From positions 2,170,001 through 2,234,000 of the forward strand of contig NZ_JACBYV010000001.1 in the NCBI RefSeq assembly GCF_013408425.1: a stretch of DNA of 64,000 nt. The letters run 5' to 3'. The notes beneath the pieces are model-generated. The model was not told the origin of the DNA. It saw only the letters and a program-made list of their open reading frames with translations, and made no database searches. This document shows positions 26,694-35,806 of the stretch, piece after piece. Positions within the stretch are counted from its first letter, which is position 1. Every line of letters starts with the position of its first letter. The translations under genes were made by a program, and so were the position numbers. This stretch comes from Pseudomonas flavescens. GTDB taxonomy: Bacteria; Pseudomonadota; Gammaproteobacteria; Pseudomonadales; Pseudomonadaceae.

Positions 26694-27479
26694 CTAGCGG
26701 CGGCCTTGCAGGGCTGAATAAATAGAGTCACGTTTCTGCTGTGCGGTGGGGTAACTGATCAGCACCGCACGATATGGGCCTTTGAACACGAAAAAACTAC
26801 CTGCAGCGACGCCCACAACCCCGCAGGCAGCGACCACCTTGTGCATATCGTCGAGGCTACCTCCCCCGCCTAGCACCGTGAGTGGCACGGTCAGCACCTC
26901 ACGCAAGTGAGCAGCCAGCGCTAAGTCATAGCCTTTCATCTTTCCGTCGTTATCGATGGAGTTGATGACGATTTCGCCCGCCCCGAGCTTTTCCATCTCC
27001 AAGGCTACATCGACGACGCTACGTTTTGTGTTGCGAGTGCCATTGTGCGTCCAGACGTCCTGAGTCTTGCCCAGCAACCGCTGCTTGTGATCAAGCACCA
27101 CGACAACACTTTGGCGACCGATCTCAGCGGCGATTTCACTGATAAGGCCCGGGTTGGCCAGCGCAGCGGAGCTGATGGCTACCTTCTCGACACCTAGCGC
27201 AATGATGCGCTTGGCCTGCTCGGCAGTGCGCACGCCGCCACCGTAGCAAAGCGGCATTCTGCACTCCGACGCAAGGTGGGCGATCTGCTGATAGTCCGGC
27301 TCACGATCATGGGCACTGGCATCGATATCGATGACGATGAGTTCGTCCGCTTCCTTCTCATTGAAGATCTTCACGGCATTGATCGGATCGCCGACGTATT
27401 TGGGATCCTTGAATCGCACGGTCTTGACCAGACCGCTATCCTGGATCAACAAGCAAGGGATGATACGTGGTCTCAACAT
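26694..27479 (-). CDS. hisF2: HisF-like cyclase subunit for sugar amidine formation
   Basis: A 261-residue TIM-barrel protein homologous to HisF but dedicated to the surface-sugar pathway. Together with HisH2 it is thought to deliver ammonia to the WbpG step that makes an acetamidino sugar. Seen: GGGVRTAEQ and the second phosphate loop VLGGGGSLDDMHK. The HisF catalytic Asp11 position is Leu (IIPCLLIQDSG) whereas the Asp130 equivalent is kept (VVDVALEMEK). The loss of Asp11 separates it from histidine-biosynthetic HisF. It lies next to hisH2 and wbpG. Confidence 0.92.
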   Translation of the reverse strand: MLRPRIIPCLLIQDSGLVKTVRFKDPKYVGDPINAVKIFNEKEADELIVIDIDASAHDREPDYQQIAHLASECRMPLCYGGGVRTAEQAKRIIALGVEKVAISSAALANPGLISEIAAEIGRQSVVVVLDHKQRLLGKTQDVWTHNGTRNTKRSVVDVALEMEKLGAGEIVINSIDNDGKMKGYDLALAAHLREVLTVPLTVLGGGGSLDDMHKVVAACGVVGVAAGSFFVFKGPYRAVLISYPTAQQKRDSIYSALQGRR

Positions 27480-27480
27480 T

Positions 27481-28095
27481 TCACAATTCCGCGAAGTTCT
27501 TCAGCAAGTCGACACCGCAGTGGTGGCTCTTCTCGGGATGGAACTGCACCCCATACACGTTGTTCGAGGCAACGGAACAACTGAAACTGGCACCATAAGT
27601 CGCAGTCGCAGCGATATGCGCAGGCTCAGTGCACTCGAAAAAGTACGAGTGAAGGAAATAGAACAACCAGCTTTCCTGTTGGCCCTTGAACAGAGGGCTG
27701 CCAGGAGCAGGCTGTACATCATTCCAGCCCATGTGGGGCAATGCCAGCTCGCTCGATTCAGGTACCGAATGGAAGTTGCGCACTCGACCCGGGATCCAGC
27801 CCAAACCAGGTAGCACACCCTCGTCACTGGATTCGGCGAGCATTTGCATGCCTACGCAAATGCCTAGCACAGGAATGCCCTGGCCAAGAATCATGTCATC
27901 GAGCGTCTGCCGCATGCCTGACGCGTTCAGGCGCTGCATCGCATGGTCAAATGCGCCCACGCCGGGCAGGATCAGCTTGCTGGCACCGGTCAGCTGATCA
28001 GCATTGGTCGCTACCGTGACCGGTATATGCAGTCGCTTGTAGACGTTTACGAAGGCCTGAATATTACCCAGACCGTAGTCGATGATGGTGATCAT
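27481..28095 (-). CDS. hisH2: HisH-like glutaminase subunit for sugar amidine formation
   Basis: A 204-residue class I glutamine amidotransferase. The catalytic Cys is in LGICVGMQML near residue 80, and the His-Glu pair is in GVQFHPEKSH near 184-193. It releases ammonia that passes through the paired HisF2 barrel. Its start overlaps the end of wbpG by 4 bp (ATGA) and its stop is 1 bp before hisF2. This module is the O5-type set wbpG-hisH2-hisF2, here in the order wbpG, hisH2, hisF2. Confidence 0.92.
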   Translation of the reverse strand: MITIIDYGLGNIQAFVNVYKRLHIPVTVATNADQLTGASKLILPGVGAFDHAMQRLNASGMRQTLDDMILGQGIPVLGICVGMQMLAESSDEGVLPGLGWIPGRVRNFHSVPESSELALPHMGWNDVQPAPGSPLFKGQQESWLFYFLHSYFFECTEPAHIAATATYGASFSCSVASNNVYGVQFHPEKSHHCGVDLLKNFAEL

Positions 28096-29240
28096 CTGAA
28101 AAGCCTTCTCTCCAATCCGAGGGCGCTCATTACACGCGAACCGATACCGATTAGAAAGCGCTTGTTCTTGTAATCCTTATACGTTTTGTTTTCTCCCTCG
28201 AAAATCGCCTGCAATTCCGCGACCGACAGCCCCAATTTGTTGGCCACGAACTCGAATTCAGTTTTCAGGAACTGCTCATCCATCTCCGGCTTGGCAATAC
28301 GCTCCAGAGCTTGGTCACGAGTCATTTGCCCGGTCATGATCAGGCTGGAGAAATGCGCGCGGCGCTTCTCATAACCGAATTTGCGCGGCATCCAGTAGTC
28401 TTCGTAGAAGCGCGTGAAGCGGGACTCGTGGTGCTTGTGCTGGAACTTCTGCCAACCGAAACGGCGTTCGAGCTCGGCTTCAGCCTCTTTCTTGACGTAC
28501 GGCACCAGATTCAGCGGCTTGACGATCTCCATGCCCAGCACTCGCTGATAGAGGATCTTGTAGGTCATGATATCGACCAGCGGGAAGGTCTTGAGCGGAC
28601 GCTTGCCGAAGCGCTTGTGGATGTCCGCGAACAACGTCTTGTCGATGCCCGGATAGCCGCCCCACTCTTCAGGCTCGCGGCAGCACTCGGTCGAATAGTT
28701 ACCACCGGTCAATACGTACTTGATGCCATGCTTGCGTGCGAACTTATACAGGCCGGAAAAAAAGGCGGCATCCTGGGGTAGATCCTGGTCTGCAATCTGC
28801 GAACGCAGGAATGCCACCTGCAGATCCTTCATCTCCTCCCAGTTGATGACTTCGGTGTAGAGATCCAGACCAAGCCCATCCACCAGTTTTTCGATATTGC
28901 CAACCGCTTGGTCAGTATTCCAGCCTGCATCCACATGGAATAGCAATGGCCGCAATCCCATTTTCTCTTTGGCGATGTAAGCCGCATACGAGCTATCGAG
29001 GCCGCCACTCAGCCCAATGATACAATCGAAATCCTTACCTTCACCTTGTTTCTTTATCTTTGCCGCGAGATTTGCAAGCTCGGCCTCCCCGCGTGCATCG
29101 GGGTGCCAGTTAGGTGCAATTTCAGCTTTGAAATTATTGCAGTATTCGCATACTCCTTCAGGGTCAAAAGAGATACGTGGATCACTAGTGTCCATTATGC
29201 AATTACGGCAGATTGCACGTGACGATTGATTGGTCGACAT
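28092..29240 (-). CDS. wbpG: N-acetyl sugar amidotransferase
   Basis: Forms the acetamidino group on UDP-ManNAc3NAcA-type sugars. The 382-residue protein has an N-terminal zinc-type pair of CxxC motifs (CRNC, CEYC) near residues 11-35 and an ATP-pyrophosphatase loop GLSGGLDSSYAA near 78-89. TGGNYSTECC and the basic C-terminus (RFLIGIGSRVMSALGLERR) follow. Related to PseA/LegX. It works with the downstream hisH2 and hisF2 gene products as ammonia source. Confidence 0.94.
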   Translation of the reverse strand: MSTNQSSRAICRNCIMDTSDPRISFDPEGVCEYCNNFKAEIAPNWHPDARGEAELANLAAKIKKQGEGKDFDCIIGLSGGLDSSYAAYIAKEKMGLRPLLFHVDAGWNTDQAVGNIEKLVDGLGLDLYTEVINWEEMKDLQVAFLRSQIADQDLPQDAAFFSGLYKFARKHGIKYVLTGGNYSTECCREPEEWGGYPGIDKTLFADIHKRFGKRPLKTFPLVDIMTYKILYQRVLGMEIVKPLNLVPYVKKEAEAELERRFGWQKFQHKHHESRFTRFYEDYWMPRKFGYEKRRAHFSSLIMTGQMTRDQALERIAKPEMDEQFLKTEFEFVANKLGLSVAELQAIFEGENKTYKDYKNKRFLIGIGSRVMSALGLERRLFR

Positions 29241-29244
29241 ATAA

Positions 29245-30525
29245 TTAGCCTTTTTTCACTAACTGAATTACTTCAGCATATTGATTAGCTTGAGCTCGCC
29301 TTGAAAGACCTTTCGCGAAATCCGAGACGAAGCTATCTTTCCTCACATAGAAGTCCTCATCAAGGAAGGCATTCAAAAATACATCGGAATGAATTCCAAC
29401 TACATGAGACTCGCTAGCACTAACCAAAAATGAGCCAGCAAGAGTTTGAGAAGATATATCCGCAACGATAGGACGACCGGAACCAAGATACTCGAATAGT
29501 TTAGTGGTCAAAATACCCTGAGCACTGAGTGTGCCCTGCGAAGATGTCTCAGAAAACAGCAAGTAATCCGCTGCAACTACAAGCTTCAGAGACTCTATGT
29601 ACGGGACTGCATCGTAGAATGAAAATGCTCCTTGAATGCTTGGATAACTACTTGACAGAGCAGCCTTGATCAAATCAGCACCGCCATAAAACTCAAACCT
29701 GAGTTTCTCAAAGGCGGGTAGATTGACCTCACGCAGGCGCACAAGCGCTTTCATAACGTTATGCGGCACTCGTCCAGGCGATACAATTCCCATATAGCGA
29801 ATGACGGTTAAATCCGAATCAAACGACGTAACTTTACTACGAGCAGCATCCAAAACCTCATGATCGTAGCCGTTCATTATCGTGGTGACTTCAGGAGTCA
29901 TACCGCGATAATAGGAGCTCATCGGTTCAGAAATCGCAACAACATGATCAGAGTTCCTAACCAGCCACTTATCAAATCTTAACTCCAACCACTTTGCAAA
30001 AGCCCCACCAGGCATCTCATGGCACTCACTGAAGTGATCCCTATAATCTAGAATACAGGGAACACCGAATCTTTTTTTGCATATTACAGCTGCGAGAATC
30101 ATGGGCCACGGCGGAGCAGACCCGATTACAACGTCTGCAGACTCCAATGCAAGCTTCACTTCAGGACTTAATGATGGCTTCAGGAAAGCGAGCGCGAAGG
30201 GTAAGCGGGGGTCAGGTATCTGGCCTAGTATCTTTAGGACAAAATCTTTGATTCGCCGCTTTAAGGACGGTGCTTTTGTATACATCGGCTCAAAAACACC
30301 ATCAGTCGCGCTTGATACTTTTTTTCTACCAAAACCATCCAGCTCGATGACATTGACCCCTTTAGGATAAACCTCCGTAAATCTACCGTCAGAAGCAGTT
30401 TTTTTAGTTGTAATAACTGTAACAGAGTTACCATCCGAAGCGAGATACTTAGAAATCGCCTCAACACGCTTAGCCCCTGAGCTATTTACAGGTGGAAAAT
30501 AGTGCACGATAAAAACAACATTCAT
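29245..30525 (-). CDS. Glycosyltransferase of the O-antigen locus (GT-B fold)
   Basis: A 426-residue glycosyltransferase that begins with VVFIVHYFPPVNSSGAKRV, typical of GT4-like enzymes of surface polysaccharide loci. Further features are VIGSAPPWPMILAAV, CILDYRDHFSE and a C-terminal donor-site region GILTTKLFEYLGSGRPIVAD. Its position between wbpG and wzy is where O5 loci carry wbpH, but orthology is not certain. Coding here is clearly more AT-rich than in the flanking wbp genes, a common sign of serotype-specific transferred genes. ATG 30525 is used; 46 bp separate it from wzy. Confidence 0.82.
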   Translation of the reverse strand: MNVVFIVHYFPPVNSSGAKRVEAISKYLASDGNSVTVITTKKTASDGRFTEVYPKGVNVIELDGFGRKKVSSATDGVFEPMYTKAPSLKRRIKDFVLKILGQIPDPRLPFALAFLKPSLSPEVKLALESADVVIGSAPPWPMILAAVICKKRFGVPCILDYRDHFSECHEMPGGAFAKWLELRFDKWLVRNSDHVVAISEPMSSYYRGMTPEVTTIMNGYDHEVLDAARSKVTSFDSDLTVIRYMGIVSPGRVPHNVMKALVRLREVNLPAFEKLRFEFYGGADLIKAALSSSYPSIQGAFSFYDAVPYIESLKLVVAADYLLFSETSSQGTLSAQGILTTKLFEYLGSGRPIVADISSQTLAGSFLVSASESHVVGIHSDVFLNAFLDEDFYVRKDSFVSDFAKGLSRRAQANQYAEVIQLVKKG

Positions 30526-30571
30526 AAAATAACCTCAGAAATATCTATATAAGCGGCGAATCATGCAGCCT

Positions 30572-31792
30572 TTATCTTGGGGCACAATAAATCCGGAGAA
30601 ACAGCGCATGGAACAGTATGTATAGAAAGCCATTACTCATAAGCATTCCAATCAAAGAAGCAGAATATAGTGTCAAAGCAAACACGGGCCATAGCGACTT
30701 GAAGGCGATATCACTTGACAGCCTGAACCATCTGAAAACCTGACCGATAAGAAAGGAAAAGCAAAAAATGCCAACCCAGCCAAAATTAACATAGGCGTCA
30801 GATACAAAAACAGCATTAGCGTTCGCAATCTCATTCCAACTTCCAAACTGGTGCTGAAAAACATATCGTTCTATATTAATCCTATCCATACCTGAAATTA
30901 GTGACAGGAGGGTACTGGTAGCCCCCATCAGAAATTCTCCTTTGAAAATCTCGGAATGCACCAACAAAGTATCAGTAGCCGTAAAAAGCGGCACTGCAAA
31001 TATGCGCCAAAACAAATAATCCATGCCACCAACCGGCAGATACTTAGAAGAAAAATAATAATCCAGCTTTACACCCTCACTCACTAAAGCGGTTGACGCG
31101 TCCCCGAGCGAAAGAAAAACAGCAGCTACCAAAATAAGAGGTATACCAAACAAGCAACCTAAAAACATACGAAGTGAAAGTCGACCCGTTATTGCAAAGC
31201 AAACTAAGACAGGCAAAAAAATATTGAGAAAAAGAGCTTTCTGCAAAAAACTGACGCAAAATGCAAAGGACATCAAAAACAAAAAATGCCTATATCTATT
31301 ATTGTCCCTATACATTAGAACTAAACTATAAGGAATAAGCACTGTTGTAAAAATTGTACTCAAGTACAACAGCATTGATTCCGCACCTGTACGTCCTTTG
31401 AAAAAATCCCCTCTTTCCTGGCTTAAAGCATCTGCACTGGCGCCCAACAACGCACTATATAGCGGTATAGATTGAGCAGTATAAAACGTGTAGGCAGCAA
31501 AAACTAAAAAAAACGCCCACACCACAGAATTAAAAAAAGAGCTACTAATAACTATTCGACGCGCACCTTCAGAGAACTGACCATCAATTAATGGAGTGAA
31601 ATACCCAACTATTAGTATGATAATGGAGAAAAAAGTCAGCCCCGATAGTTTTATAAAAAACTCATCCACTGAGAAAAACATGAAAAGAAAAAACGGGATG
31701 ATGCAATAAGTAACACCAATAAACAAAACAAAAACAAAAAAACCAAACCCAGGAAAGAAAAGCCTCTCAGCTAGATTTTTTAAAATCAACAT
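30572..31792 (-). CDS. wzy: Probable O-antigen polymerase Wzy
   Basis: A 406-residue, strongly hydrophobic protein with about ten to twelve predicted membrane segments and a larger polar loop in the middle (KLDYYFSSKYLPVGG to GMDRINIERYVFQHQ). Wzy proteins share little sequence, so the call rests on topology, size, and being the only other polytopic protein in the locus besides Wzx, WbpL, the acyltransferase, WbpM and Wzz. It polymerises lipid-linked O-units at the periplasmic face. Very AT-rich, with long Phe/Leu/Ser runs. Confidence 0.78.
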   Translation of the reverse strand: MLILKNLAERLFFPGFGFFVFVLFIGVTYCIIPFFLFMFFSVDEFFIKLSGLTFFSIIILIVGYFTPLIDGQFSEGARRIVISSSFFNSVVWAFFLVFAAYTFYTAQSIPLYSALLGASADALSQERGDFFKGRTGAESMLLYLSTIFTTVLIPYSLVLMYRDNNRYRHFLFLMSFAFCVSFLQKALFLNIFLPVLVCFAITGRLSLRMFLGCLFGIPLILVAAVFLSLGDASTALVSEGVKLDYYFSSKYLPVGGMDYLFWRIFAVPLFTATDTLLVHSEIFKGEFLMGATSTLLSLISGMDRINIERYVFQHQFGSWNEIANANAVFVSDAYVNFGWVGIFCFSFLIGQVFRWFRLSSDIAFKSLWPVFALTLYSASLIGMLMSNGFLYILFHALFLRIYCAPR

Positions 31793-31826
31793 ATCTATAT
31801 CTCTAAGAGGCAGAGGCAGAAGTCAG

Positions 31827-32891
31827 TTATCGAGCGTTAGAGACCAATACATCTATAATTTTAGATGCTGTGTCACCCCGACCATATATAAACTCACTGA
31901 AATCGTATTTCTTGGAAGAGTTTATAGCATCCTTTATCAACTCAGCAGAATCACCAACCAAAACGTTAACACCTTTCTTCACAAGCTCGACCCACTCCGT
32001 TTCATTGCGCATAGTTACACAATATTTTTTATGGAAATATGCCTCTTTTTGTACACCACCTGAATCAGTAGCTATTAATCTACAATTAGCCTCCAGCCAG
32101 TTCATTTCGAGATAGCCGACCGGGCTCACTACTCGGACATTATCTGGTATTGATATTGACAACGAGTCGAGCTTCTTTCGGGTGCGAGGGTGCATGGGTA
32201 AAATCACGGGCAATTTAGAGCTGCCCAGCCCCAAAAGGATATTTCTAATTCTAACTTCAGAGTCAGTATTCTCAGCCCTGTGAACAGTGCAGAGAATAAA
32301 TTCGTCAACCTCGAACCCACCGAGATCGAACCAACTAGGCTTAACAGCACGGTCCAAATAAAAAACTGTCGCATCGTACATTACATCGCCAACAACATGG
32401 ATTTTTTTGTCAGCAATACCTTCCCTCAAAAGGTTTTCTTCAGCCACTTTAGTGGGAGAGAAGAGAAGCGACGACACATGATCGGTCAGAACACGATTAA
32501 TTTCTTCGGGCATTGCACGATTGAATGAGCGCAGCCCAGCTTCAATATGCGCAATTGGAATATGAAGCTTAGCAGCAGCAAGTGCACCAGCAAGCGTGCT
32601 GTCAGTATCACCGTACACTAAAACCCAGTCTGGCTTTTCGGCAACCATCAACTCTTCAAGCTTTTCCAACATGCGCCCTGTGTTTTGCCCATGCGTGCCA
32701 CCGCCAACAGCAAGATTGTAGGAGGGCTGAGGGATACTTAACTCACTAAAAAAAACATCTGACATATCGTTATCATAATGCTGCCCCGTGTGTACAAGAA
32801 CCTCTTCAATGCCGTGCAATAAAAAAGCACGAGAAAGAACTGCCGCTTTTATAAACTGGGGCCTAGCCCCAACCACAGTAAGGACTTTCAT
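31827..32891 (-). CDS. wbpI: UDP-GlcNAc3NAcA 2-epimerase
   Basis: A 354-residue non-hydrolysing 2-epimerase. Motifs: VVGARPQFIKAA near 6-17, HTGQHYDNDMS, YGDTDSTLAGALAA, IEAGLRSFNRAMPEEINR, CTVHRAENTDSE near 200-211, TDSGGVQKEAYF near 271-282. In the wbpABEDI pathway it converts UDP-GlcNAc(3NAc)A to UDP-ManNAc(3NAc)A. It overlaps wzx by 4 bp. AT-rich like its neighbours. Confidence 0.92.
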   Translation of the reverse strand: MKVLTVVGARPQFIKAAVLSRAFLLHGIEEVLVHTGQHYDNDMSDVFFSELSIPQPSYNLAVGGGTHGQNTGRMLEKLEELMVAEKPDWVLVYGDTDSTLAGALAAAKLHIPIAHIEAGLRSFNRAMPEEINRVLTDHVSSLLFSPTKVAEENLLREGIADKKIHVVGDVMYDATVFYLDRAVKPSWFDLGGFEVDEFILCTVHRAENTDSEVRIRNILLGLGSSKLPVILPMHPRTRKKLDSLSISIPDNVRVVSPVGYLEMNWLEANCRLIATDSGGVQKEAYFHKKYCVTMRNETEWVELVKKGVNVLVGDSAELIKDAINSSKKYDFSEFIYGRGDTASKIIDVLVSNAR

Positions 32892-34150
32892 TTAACCTCC
32901 AACGAGTTTCGATCAATCAAAATTAAAGTCACGACAACACTTACAGCATAGAAAAAAAACATCAAAATGCTGTAGATTAATATCGAAACAGAAAAACCAA
33001 CCTGATAAATACCACAAGCAACGAGACAGCCCAAGACAACTATTAGCCGACAAAGATCCCAAATCAACTGAACATCTTGCCGTCCAATTACATTGAGAGT
33101 CTGACTTAATGGAGAGGCCACAAACTGCCCTAGAAAGAAAGGCGCCAAGACTATTACTAGAGCAGATATCCCGAACCACTCACCACCAAATATAAATTCT
33201 GCATAATAAAAAAGTATTAGCGTTGACACGGCAATCAAAGGCAACCCGGCCAACACTAAATTCCGAAGAGATTTTATGTAGAATTTTTTTGCTTCAGCTG
33301 GATCTCGCTGTAATATTCTTGGTAGCTCAGCCAAATAAACGTTTGCGATAGCAGCTCCTAGAAATGCCATAGGCACTCCCATGGCTCGCTGAGTCAGCGC
33401 AAAAAGACCTGCTTCTCCGACTGACCAGAAATAAATAATAAGAAAAGGCAGGGAGTTGGTAGCGGCTGTGTTCAGGGTGCTCGCGGAAGCGGAGAATTTG
33501 GGAAATCTTATATATTTCCGGCACAACACAAGCAGCCTCAAAAAACTTGGAAACTTAAATCCTTTCAAGGCACGATATAGAATCTCAAAACTTCCTAAAG
33601 CCTGACTAAAAACATAACTCAGTATAAGAGCGCCACCGCCTAGTGAAAAAATGCCCGAAAGGACTTGCAAAACTGCCTGTCCGGAGCTTCTGCTCACATT
33701 AGCCTTAGATAGTAAGTAAAAATCTTTTTCCTTAATCGAATAGTAGGTGGCAACTTGGAAAGAACCAGCAAAAAAAACGGCCAAAGGTAAGAGCCAAAAG
33801 TAAGCGTCCGCATGGTAGAAATCAAAAGCCCACAACAAAAACAAAGAAACCGCAACGAGAAGGGACATGGCAAACAATATATAAAGACACAAAACCGTTA
33901 ATTCTAGTGAATGCTTTTTCGTTGAGACCTGTGGTATAGCAAATTCATACTTTAAAGATGAAAAAGAAATCAAAATTGTCAAAATCGCAACAAAAGCGCC
34001 CAGCACACCAAAGTCACTAGGCGAAAACAACCTGCTCAATAGAGGTGTTACTGCGAATGTAATGCCCTGAGCTAAGACAGTGCCCCCAAACATCACCGCT
34101 ATCGAACGCGCCACTATTGAGTTGAATTGACTAAAAATATTAAGCTTCAT
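32888..34150 (-). CDS. wzx: O-antigen flippase Wzx
   Basis: A 420-residue polytopic membrane protein of the MATE/Wzx polysaccharide transporter class with about twelve hydrophobic segments. The N-terminus (SIAVMFGGTVLAQGITFAVTP, then LLSRLFSPSDFGVLGAF) is characteristic. It moves undecaprenyl-linked O-units across the inner membrane. It overlaps wbpE upstream (ATGA) and wbpI downstream. It is the first gene of the AT-rich core of the locus in operon direction. Confidence 0.88.
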   Translation of the reverse strand: MKLNIFSQFNSIVARSIAVMFGGTVLAQGITFAVTPLLSRLFSPSDFGVLGAFVAILTILISFSSLKYEFAIPQVSTKKHSLELTVLCLYILFAMSLLVAVSLFLLWAFDFYHADAYFWLLPLAVFFAGSFQVATYYSIKEKDFYLLSKANVSRSSGQAVLQVLSGIFSLGGGALILSYVFSQALGSFEILYRALKGFKFPSFLRLLVLCRKYIRFPKFSASASTLNTAATNSLPFLIIYFWSVGEAGLFALTQRAMGVPMAFLGAAIANVYLAELPRILQRDPAEAKKFYIKSLRNLVLAGLPLIAVSTLILFYYAEFIFGGEWFGISALVIVLAPFFLGQFVASPLSQTLNVIGRQDVQLIWDLCRLIVVLGCLVACGIYQVGFSVSILIYSILMFFFYAVSVVVTLILIDRNSLEVK

Positions 34151-35223
34151 TTTGATAGAGCTTTTACTATCAAACCAATATGTTCCTCCAACATATAAGG
34201 ATGCATAGGCAAGCTCAACACTTTCTGTGAAAGTTTGTCACCGATCGGAAGATACTTCTCATTAGCAACAGCAGGCTGCTTGTTCAATGGTATAGGGTAA
34301 TGTACGGCAGTTGGTACACCCTCACTCTTTAGCCTATGCTGCAAGGCCTCACGCTCTTCAACACATATCGTATATTGAGCATAAGCACTTATATTATGGG
34401 GTTCAATATAGGGTGTTTTTATTTCATATGGTGCCAGCAGCTCACTATAAGAAGCGGCGACATTCAGACGAGCAGCTAATTCATCAGGAAAGATATCGAG
34501 CTTCGGTAGTAAAATGGCGGCCTGCAGTGTGTCAAGACGACTGTTTACCCCTACACGCACATGATGATAGCGGCGGTCTTGTCCGTGGCGGGCTATTTGG
34601 CGAAGTACTTTGGCGAGTTCATCATCGTTTGTAAAAATAGCTCCACCATCACCATAGCAGCCTAACGGCTTGCTCGGAAAGAAACTCGTACAAGCGATAG
34701 TCGATAGATTACACGAGCGACGCCCTTTGTAAGTAGCACCGAAACTCTGTGCCGCATCCTCGATGACGGGAATGCCGTGTTTCTTCGCTATGGCATTAAT
34801 GGCATCGAAGTCGGCACATTGCCCATACAGCGACACTGGGATGATCGCTTTGGTGCGAGGTGTAATAGCTGCCTCCAACAATTGCGGATCAAGGTTATAG
34901 GTACGCGGGCAGACGTCAACGTATACCGGTTTGGCTCCCAACAGTGCGACAGTTTCCGCCGTGGCGATGTAGGTAAAACCAGGGGTGATGACTTCATCTC
35001 CTGGGCCAATCCCGAGGGCCATCTGCGCGATCTGAAGCGCGTCGGTACCATTCGCCACGCTGATACAGTATTTGGCACCAACGAAATCGGCGAGTCGCTC
35101 CTCTAATTCAGAGACCTCAGGGCCGAGGATGTACTGCCCATGGGCTAGCACGCGCTGAATGGCAGCATCGATCCTATCCTTGATCAGTGCCTGCTGCGCT
35201 TTGAGGTCGATGAAATCGATCAT
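34147..35223 (-). CDS. wbpE: PLP aminotransferase of the DegT family
   Basis: A 358-residue DegT/DnrJ/EryC1 enzyme that aminates the 3-keto sugar made by WbpB, giving UDP-GlcNAc(3NH2)A. The Schiff-base Lys is in SFFPSKPLGCYGDGGAIF near residue 185. PGDEVITPGFTYIATAE and EDAAQSFGATYKG are further family motifs. Its start shares one base with the wbpD stop. The order wbpA-B-C-D-E is intact. Confidence 0.94.
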   Translation of the reverse strand: MIDFIDLKAQQALIKDRIDAAIQRVLAHGQYILGPEVSELEERLADFVGAKYCISVANGTDALQIAQMALGIGPGDEVITPGFTYIATAETVALLGAKPVYVDVCPRTYNLDPQLLEAAITPRTKAIIPVSLYGQCADFDAINAIAKKHGIPVIEDAAQSFGATYKGRRSCNLSTIACTSFFPSKPLGCYGDGGAIFTNDDELAKVLRQIARHGQDRRYHHVRVGVNSRLDTLQAAILLPKLDIFPDELAARLNVAASYSELLAPYEIKTPYIEPHNISAYAQYTICVEEREALQHRLKSEGVPTAVHYPIPLNKQPAVANEKYLPIGDKLSQKVLSLPMHPYMLEEHIGLIVKALSK

Positions 35224-35804
35224 TACAGATTTTCCTTGGAGAGAGTGTTGCCGTTAAGAACGTAGCGGGCGCCACTGTATTCACAGGTGGCTGCACCCTC
35301 ACCCGTGACGGGCAAGGGCAGTTGTTCACCGTATTCACTCATCCAGCCGATCTGACGCGCGGGAACCCCCACCATCAGGGCATAAGCTGGAACATCCTTG
35401 TTGACGACCGCTCCGGCACCAATGAAGGCGTACTCGCCAATCACCACCCCACACACAATCGTGCAGTTGGCGCCTAGCGTCGCACCCTTTTTCACCAACG
35501 TGTTGCGATATTCGCTTTTGCGCTCTATCAACGAACGCGGATTGTAGACATTGGTGAACACCATGCTCGGACCACAGAACACACCTTCTTCAAGAGATAC
35601 GTTGTCATAGACCGAGACATTATTCTGGATCTTGCAATTATCGGCGATGACCACTTTGTTGCCGACGAATACATTTTGACCAAGAGAAACACCGGCACCG
35701 ATGCGTGCCCCCGAACAGATGTGCACGAAGTGCCAAACGCGTGAGTCCTGACCAATTTGTGCACCGTCATCAACTATTGCGGAGGGATGTTTATAGTAAT
35801 TCAT
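35223..35804 (-). CDS. wbpD: UDP-GlcNAc(3NH2)A 3-N-acetyltransferase
   Basis: A 193-residue hexapeptide-repeat acetyltransferase. The left-handed beta helix starts at once ([21 protein letters not shown]) and continues through [29 protein letters not shown] to [21 protein letters not shown]. It uses acetyl-CoA to acetylate the amino group added by WbpE. The C-terminal region (about 160-193) is outside the helix and may cap it. Confidence 0.93.
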   Translation of the reverse strand: MNYYKHPSAIVDDGAQIGQDSRVWHFVHICSGARIGAGVSLGQNVFVGNKVVIADNCKIQNNVSVYDNVSLEEGVFCGPSMVFTNVYNPRSLIERKSEYRNTLVKKGATLGANCTIVCGVVIGEYAFIGAGAVVNKDVPAYALMVGVPARQIGWMSEYGEQLPLPVTGEGAATCEYSGARYVLNGNTLSKENL

Positions 35805-35806
35805 AG

